From NCBI RefSeq assembly GCF_011397635.1, contig NC_064773.1, positions 2,052,501-2,116,500 on the forward strand: a stretch of 64,000 nucleotides of DNA, read 5' to 3'. The notes beneath the pieces are model-generated. The model was not told where the DNA came from and did not search any database. It worked only from the letters and a program-made list of their open reading frames with translations. The DNA comes from Epinephelus fuscoguttatus. Lineage: Eukaryota > Chordata > Actinopteri > Perciformes > Serranidae. The position numbers and the translations under genes were made by a program. Of the stretch, positions 58,039 through 64,000 are shown piece by piece. Positions within the stretch are counted from its first letter, which is position 1. The number at the start of each line of letters is the position of its first letter.

Positions 58039-58808
58039 GTGAGTGACGCACAGCACACACGCGCCGCTGCTTGGAGAGATTTTACGCACATTTTACGCAA
58101 CAAATCAAACGAACTGCGCTGCACACAGAGTTCAGACTGCAGTGATGGAGATGAGGATGAAAAAATGACTTTGTCTCCCCAAACTTTGCATGTACAGTTA
58201 ATTTGAACTCCTCCAATTCAACACCTTAAATGTGTGTTAAGGGGATTTCATGGATTTATTGGGGTGACAGTCAGTTCAAGGGGAACATTCAGAGGTTCAG
58301 AGGGAAGTTGGTGATGGTTGATGACAGCTGTTGGTCTCAGGTGTGTGTAGCTGCAGGTGTTAACAGCTTCATTAAACTTCTGCTGATTGGTTCACATGTT
58401 CTGTGACTGTGTGCTCGGAGAAACTCGTCACCTCTCAACGTGTATTTGTTCACATTCCTCACATCAACTGGGAAGATTCATGTTAGACTTCAACTTAAAG
58501 AACAAGCTTAAACAGAGCAAAACCTCTTAGAAAGTTTATTAAAATCCTTAAATCAATCTATCACTTGCTCTCTCTACTATTATCTGGTTGTTACTTACCT
58601 CTTAAAGCCCCTTAAACTGCCCCCAAAACCCATTAGTGGCCTTATAATCCATTAAATATCCCCTCATCAACCCCAGATCTCCAGGGTCTGTCCTTAATAT
58701 CTACAGAGCATCACTGGGATTGTTCCTGAGCTAAAAAGTGAAGGCCTTTTACTGTGGCGATTCAGGGATGAATTTAAAGGGTTCTTACCCCTCTACAATC
58801 CCTTAATC

Positions 58809-58982
58809 CAGTGGTTCCAATGTGGTGGGTCGAGGGTCCACTCTGAAAGGACCACTCCATAACAGAAACAGACAACATGGCCGAACACCAGTGCGACACT
58901 GGGTGTATTTAACTGTGTGGACTGTGGACTAATGACTGAGGAGAAATCTGGACCTCCTGGCTGGACCAGTTTGGAATCACTG
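58809..58982. mobile_element. 174-bp hAT-type MITE in flnc intron 1
   Basis: The ends are CAGTGGTTCCAA and TTGGAATCACTG. A perfect 8-bp duplication, CCTTAATC, flanks it (58801-58808 and 58983-58990). Related to the element at 32573-33314, but much shorter. Confidence 0.92.
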
Positions 58983-58990
58983 CCTTAATC

Positions 58991-60203
58991 CACACTGACA
59001 CCCCTTAAAAATCTCAAATAATTATCCCTAATCAGAGCTGTCCATCTTTACTTTTACACAATAACAAAGACACCGTTGCTTTTTGCACCTGGACCGAGAA
59101 ATTAAAGGTTTTTATTCCTTGAAAATAGATTGAATCTGAGAGAAGAGAATAATCTCACTTCCTGTCTGCGGTCACAGCTCTGATGTGTCGATGTGTTGAG
59201 TCTCTGCAGGCTGACTGTGTTGAACACACTGATGTTGAATCTGTCTCACGTTGAGAGCTCCTGTTCGTATCTTTGGGTTGTTGATGATGATGATGATGAT
59301 GATGAAGAGGTGGATCCTTCCAGAAGCAGCAGAGACATTTCCTCTGACTGATGTAAACTCTCATCACTCAGAGCTCAGAGTCAGACTGAAGGAGCCTCAA
59401 ACTGCCTCTAACTGTACATTAAGTTAATATTAAATCAGAGACGGGTCGTCGCGGGGCTGGAAGGAGAGGACATGTGAAGCCGGAAGCGTTTTAGGAAACA
59501 GGAAGTGTTGTTGGCTGCAGCTGGAAGTGAGAGCTCCAGTTTCCTCTGCGCTCTGATCTGGTTTCAGCTCCACCATCAGAGTCAGACCGGTTCATACTGG
59601 GAGGGGCTGGGCCTCATGCGGTCTCTTTGGTTTGTGATCACAGCGACTGAAAAGTTCAGATAATTGATTATTGTAAAAAATGACAGAAAATTGATCTTTT
59701 ATTTAATCAGGGACAAAAACTAATTTGAGTTCTGACACATCATCAGTGAGCTGAACAGAATCATCTTCGTATCTTTACACGAAAACACTTTTTATTTGAA
59801 CCATTTCAGTGATAATTATTTTATTTTTTTGTTTATCTAATGACCAAATCACAGTTTGTTTTCCCCAAAACAGACAAACTTGAAATCAAAAACTTTGAAG
59901 GTCAGATTTTGTGTTCGAACCTGCAGACCTGAAGTGTGTTAAACTCTTTGAGCTGCTGGTTTGTTCACATGTTGTGACTCTACAGCTGCAGCAGGGTCTG
60001 AGAGGCCTGGAGGGGGGCAGCAGGTCGTAGGGAGGAGGAGGAGGAGGAGGAGGAGGAGGTGGGGGTGTATGTGAGTATGAGCTGATTGATGGCAGGACAG
60101 CTGAGCTCTGCTCTGACTCCTCCAACAGCTGCTGAAAATAGACGCAGAGAGGAAACCATGAAGTGTGAGATCCACTTCAGCCTCTGATAGAAACAGTGAA
60201 TCA
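58991..60203. other. flnc intron 1, no further gene
   Basis: A (GAT)n run at about 59283-59304 and a (GGA)n run at about 60032-60062 are present. Reading frames over them are composition artefacts. No exon was recognised. Confidence 0.5.
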
Positions 60204-60211
60204 GTAGAAAC

Positions 60212-61197
60212 CACGGGTGGGAAATCGATACAGCACAGCATCACGATACTTTGCATGACGATATTGTGTCGATACACGGACGCCAAGTATCGATCTTTTA
60301 GTATAGACATAATTTTTGCAAATACACATTTTAACACAACTTTTGGCCCTAGAATAATAAAATCAGTTGCTTTGTCGGGCCACTAGATGGTGCTGATGTG
60401 TTGTTTCCTGGTGAGGTCAGCAGACGTCTCATGGTGCGTTTGTTTTGTACTCGGAGGTCAGAAATTTCCAGTTCCCAGTCAGAAGTTTAAACTCGAACGC
60501 ACCTTGAGATTGGATTTCCAACTCGGAAACTCGGAACAGCCGCATCAGCCCCGACTTACAAATTCAAGATGGCTGCCAGTCACATACATAGTGAGTAAAC
60601 ACGCTACTAAAGTACTGTTTATAGCAACTTTATCTTATTTGTTTTGTTTTACATCAGGTCAGTGTCATCTGCGGCGTTCATCAGTTGGAGTGCTGGACTC
60701 CGAAAGTGCAAGGGCAACAAAGGCTTTCTTGCGAACGTCCATGTTTTTTCCAACTTGTCCACCGTTGTCAACTAGAATACAAAAACTGTTGTCAACTCGG
60801 AGGTGACGTCATTCCCACTTCCGACTTCCGACCTCCAAGTACGAAACGAATGCAGCATCAGTCAGCGGCATTTGGCGGGAAGTTCATCAAAACAAAGATG
60901 GAGGCACCGGAGAAATCAGAAATGTGTCGTCAGCGTTTAAATCAAATATCTGGACTTATTTTGGATTTTCTAACACAGAAGGAAGACTTGGATATGACAC
61001 ATGCGAACTGTATCTTGAGGAGGTAAAACTGATGTTGACAAAGTTTTCCTTTGGAGAAATAATTTGCAGTTTGAAAAAAAGGTCATAAATCACAATATAT
61101 TTTATCGCAGTCATCAGCATATCGCAATAATATCGTACCGTGACCTACGTATCGTGATAATATCGTATGGTGGGTCCTTTAGCTATTCCCACTCCCC
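60212..61197 (+). mobile_element. hAT-type element family D, copy 2 (with nested MITE)
   Basis: The ends are CACGGGTGGGAAATCGATA and the complement of ATTCCCACTCCCC. An exact 8-bp duplication, GTAGAAAC, flanks it (60204-60211 and 61198-61205). The interior has many CGATA/ATCGTGATAATATCG words and a conserved block around ATGGAGGCACCGGAGAAATC. It is 986 bp including the nested MITE. The right part includes a short frame but no recognisable transposase. Confidence 0.9.
60432..60857. mobile_element. MITE nested in hAT family D copy 2
   Basis: The ends are TGGTGCGTTTGTTTTGTACT and the complement of GTACGAAACGAATGCAGCA. TCA flanks both sides (60429-60431 and 60858-60860). The uninterrupted paralogue near 37510 reads GTCTCAGTCAGCGCC on its own strand, confirming the insertion point and the 3-bp duplication. 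The superfamily is not decided, because TCA is not the TWA of Harbinger. Confidence 0.85.
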
Positions 61198-61216
61198 GTA
61201 GAAACAGAGCAAATCA

Positions 61217-61508
61217 GTAGGAACCAGAGTTTGTTTCAGACCAGCAGAACCTCCTCAGCTGGACTCACTGTGATGGCATGGCAAGCTTCAGCTGTAAACT
61301 GATGTCTGTTTGATCAATTGATTGAATGATCTCCAAATCCAATTGATTGCAGTTACTTTGTGTTTTTCTGGGAGCGTTTTGGAGGGGCAGGATTTTTTCA
61401 GCTGAGATGTTTTGGTTGTGTCTGGTTGCTGTGATACTGAATATCCACTAAAGGTAGGAACCAGAGTTTGTTTCAGACCAGCAGAACCTCCTCAGCTGGA
61501 CTCACTGT
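61217..61508. repeat. 55-bp direct duplication
   Basis: 61217-61271 and 61454-61508, both beginning GTAGGAACCAGAGTTTGTTT, are identical or nearly so and 237 bp apart. Downstream of each, GCAAGCTTCAGCTG also recurs (about 61280 and 61553), so a longer segment was duplicated and then diverged by insertions. Confidence 0.85.
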
Positions 61509-61737
61509 TTCATATCAGATGGTCTTTTGGATTTATCCTCCTTGATGATTGGGCAAGCTTCAGCTGCAGAGACGTTCTGTTTTTCAGTGCTGAAAAACTA
61601 CCAAATATGCAGCACTGCAGTAGAGCTGGTACCTCAGGGTCTTTGGCTCAATTGATTCATCTAGATGATAATCAGATTTTGTTTGGTGATTGCTGGAGTT
61701 ACTTTGAAAGTGTTTTTCATTCATTTTCATTCATTCA

Positions 61738-62070
61738 TTCATTCAGCTTCTAACTGTTTTGGTTGTCCTCCTGGTTGCTGGGGATACTGGAGCCTATCCA
61801 CTAAAGGTAAAATGTCTGCGAGAGGCAGTAACTTCACCTGGACAGGTCACCAGAATCGGAGGCTGAAGTGACGAGACAGATGACAACCATTCACACTTTA
61901 TCCTCCCTTGTGATTGGGCACAATTTAAAAGTGAATTAACCTGCATGTCTTTGGACTGTGAGGAAGCCCACCTGGAAAACCCACGCAGCACGGGAGAACA
62001 TCAAACTCAGGGACCTGTGGGCTCCCACGCGGGATCTAGAACCGCAACCTCTTGCAGATTTTGTTTCCCA
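61738..62070 (-). mobile_element. tRNA-headed SINE family E, copy 2 (degraded)
   Basis: It contains ATTCATTCATTC, CTGGAGCCTATCCA, CTGGACAGGTCACCAG, TTAACCTGCATGTCTTTGGA and GGGATCTAGAACCG, the same order as in copy 1 (37750-38097) with many small deletions. No clear target duplication. Confidence 0.8.
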
Positions 62071-62505
62071 ATCGACTGGTTGAAGAGCAGGTCGAATTTC
62101 AGTCGACCAAAATTTTCTTGGGTCGACTTCAGCCCTGACTGATCGGTTCACTTTAGGACGAGATGTTACAATCCCTGATGCACACACTGAGACTATGAGT
62201 CGGAGTGATAGTGCCCATTGAAGGTTTCCAAGTGGGAGCCAAAGGGTTAAAGTTAGATGGATAGAAAAGTAGGAAGGAGTAGAGGGAAGGAGAGACATCT
62301 GTGTGGACTGATCTCCCCTCGCCGGACCGGGCCGTACACTCTGCCTCCCCCGATCCCTCATTCGGATGAGGAAAGAGAGAAGAAACTAACAGGAGATAAA
62401 CTGACCAAACTTTAATCCAGGTGCAGTTTAACGGGTCGGTTGTTGTTGGTGCACATACTTGTGATTGTGAGTGAAAGTTGGAGTCATGCTGAGGTGGAGG
62501 TGGGG

Positions 62506-62526
62506 TTTAGGGTTTAGGGTTTAGGG
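62506..62526. repeat. Three TTTAGGG units
   Basis: Three perfect TTTAGGG heptamers. This is the plant-type telomere word rather than the vertebrate TTAGGG, and with three copies it is most simply a chance microsatellite. Confidence 0.9.
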
Positions 62527-62539
62527 AGGGTAAAGCTTC

Positions 62540-63300
62540 ATTGTGGTCATCAGGTGGGTGCTCTGTTTCGATGATGTGTCGTGGGCCTATCATCGTTGGC
62601 GTCCCAGGTACACTCCCCTCTTTAACCCTGCTGCTGCTGTTGGTGGTGGTATTTCAGGGCCCAGGTGTCTCTCCTCTTCATCCAGAGCCACCAACTCGCC
62701 TATTCGGCTGCACCATAGAGGGCTTTGATGGCATGACGTTAGGCTTGGCATCAAATTCCCATTTCTTTAATTAGCCTGGTAGTTGACTTACCTGCAAAGC
62801 CTCTGCAGTCCCCTCCAACTGGGCAGATATTTGCTTTCCTTCTGCGTCGTTCAGCGTCAGCTGCCAGCTCGGCGTACTTAAGGCTCTTCCACAGAATCCT
62901 CCCAAGACACAGTGAGCTCATGATGTAGACGAGGTGCAGTGAGGAGGTCCAAAGCACGAGGTCTGGTCTGAGGTTAGTAGAGGCGATCTCAGATGGGAAG
63001 AACAGACGCTGATTCAGATCTGCCAGTAACCTCCAGTCTGGTGCCCCTCCCACTTGGCCTGTGTCTGATTTTACTGTTCAGGTCTTGTGTTGCTTCACAC
63101 CTTCACGGACAAACCCTCCTGTAATTGTGGGATGGAGTGATAGAGGAGGGAGGGCATTGATGGTTGACCATCTGGTCTCCAGGGTAGCTGCCAGACACTG
63201 TAGCACCCGATTGTGGCGCCAGGTAAAACAACCTTGTGTCAACTTGTCTTGCAGCCAACCAGAGGATGTTTCAGGTTCTCTAACATATATACAGATCATT
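62540..63300 (-). mobile_element. Non-LTR retrotransposon 3' relic with restriction-like endonuclease domain
   Basis: On the minus strand one frame (63299-63078) carries LTQGCFTWRHNRVLQCLAAT. The next (63053-62751) carries DWRLLADLNQRLFFPSEIAS, TNLRPDLVLWTSSLHLVYI, LKYAELAADAE and CRGFAGKSTTRLIKEMGI. The PD...(E)xT spacing, here RPDLVLW followed by VYI, is that of the restriction-like endonuclease at the C-terminus of R2/NeSL-type elements, found in many fish genomes. The acidic partner after VYI is lost by frameshift or deletion, and the two frames are joined by a frameshift, so the copy is dead. It lies in flnc intron 1. Confidence 0.8.
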
Positions 63301-64000
63301 TACTGTGGCGTTCAGCACATCAGCACTGTGAGTGTTGGTGAAAGTGATCAGCTGCCCTTCATACGTTTGTGTAATGACCAGTTCCTTCAGTGCTGCAGTG
63401 CACACAGATAACAGACGCAAAGACAGTTCTGAGTCATGAGGGATAAAAAGAGTCCTCACATGTTAAGATGTTTCATTTTATTAAAAACATTCAGGAGTCT
63501 GATAAACTGTGAAGATGCATCTGAATAAAAGAAGGACTAATACCTGCAGAGACAGAACTCACAGAGCTCTCGCCTCAGTGTATGAGGTCACATGTCTGAG
63601 TCACATGACCACAGTGAAATGTGTGTCAAATATTGTGGTTCATTGTTAAAGTGGATCTGCTGTCTGTCAGCCTCTCTCTCCCAGTCTGTAATGGTTTCCA
63701 TGTGTCAGAGCAGTCAGCACACAGGAATGCCCCCCCCCCCCCCTCCTCTGTACTCACACTGATGCACTACACAAACTACACACAAACTACACACTCTGTG
63801 TTTCAGAGCCATGTGGCTGTTTGTCACTGAGTATGTTTAATGCACAGTGAAGTGGAGCTACAGTCCCAGCTGGACGAGGACATCTAACTGGCCTACTGTC
63901 CTTGTCCCAGTATACAGGCACGGGAGGGGAATCCATTTATTGAGCCAAGTATGTGCGACTCCTCTACGATAGGTGGAGATATGTCCCCTTTCAGCTTGTT
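63301..64000. other. flnc intron 1 continuing, no feature
   Basis: Only a poly-C run (63730-63743) is notable. No flnc exon 2 signal (a CH1 continuation) is seen up to the end. Confidence 0.5.

Noticed and set aside
57642-58124. Leucine-rich minus-strand frame of 160 codons
   Set aside because: Antisense of flnc exon 1. The plus strand has the CH-domain sequence.
62506-62526. Interstitial telomeric repeat marking a chromosome fusion
   Set aside because: Only three units, and of TTTAGGG rather than the vertebrate TTAGGG. Insufficient.

Overview
This is vertebrate nuclear DNA from a ray-finned fish, most likely a percomorph teleost. The genes are split into many GT-AG exons. The intergenic DNA is full of teleost-type repeats: Tc1-like, hAT and PIF/Harbinger elements, tRNA-derived SINEs, non-LTR retrotransposon debris and long (TG)n tracts. 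Four protein-coding genes are recognisable; everything else is repeat, intron or unassigned sequence.

Layout. 1-12.8 kb holds no gene, only repeats: a Tc1-like element split by a second transposon, a SINE, a 788-bp PIF/Harbinger-type MITE and a three-level nested insertion at 10.9-12.3 kb. 12.8-20.8 kb is ncaph2 (+), reconstructed here as 19 coding exons giving 604 residues. 20.8-21.1 kb is a fragment of a Harbinger transposase gene. 21.47-22.30 kb is sco2 (-), with an intronless coding region. 23-34 kb has no gene but contains a 269-bp tandem duplication with a MITE in one unit, a 26-bp minisatellite, a second nested MITE and a LINE relic. 34.2-47 kb is ccdc136 (+), a coiled-coil protein with two alternative membrane-anchor terminal exons. 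47-53.2 kb is AT-rich and may be long 3' UTR. 53.6-56.6 kb is a dispersed repeat whose interior has become a degenerate tandem array. 57.66-58.04 kb is coding exon 1 of flnc (+), whose first intron runs off the window and is filled with nested repeats.

The genes do not form one pathway. ncaph2 (condensin II) and sco2 (copper delivery to cytochrome c oxidase) are neighbours in other vertebrates (human 22q13). ccdc136 and flnc are neighbours on human 7q32. The window therefore joins two conserved gene pairs that lie on different human chromosomes.

No prokaryotic-style system was found. The most informative material is the transposon archaeology. Several insertions can be proven inside the window because an uninterrupted paralogue (empty site) is also present, fixing their target-site duplications. 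One such element carries a RecQ-like helicase fragment. In the gene set, the most interesting point is the pair of alternative tail-anchor exons in ccdc136. All exon models were read by eye from splice signals, reading phase and recalled family sequences; no database search was run.
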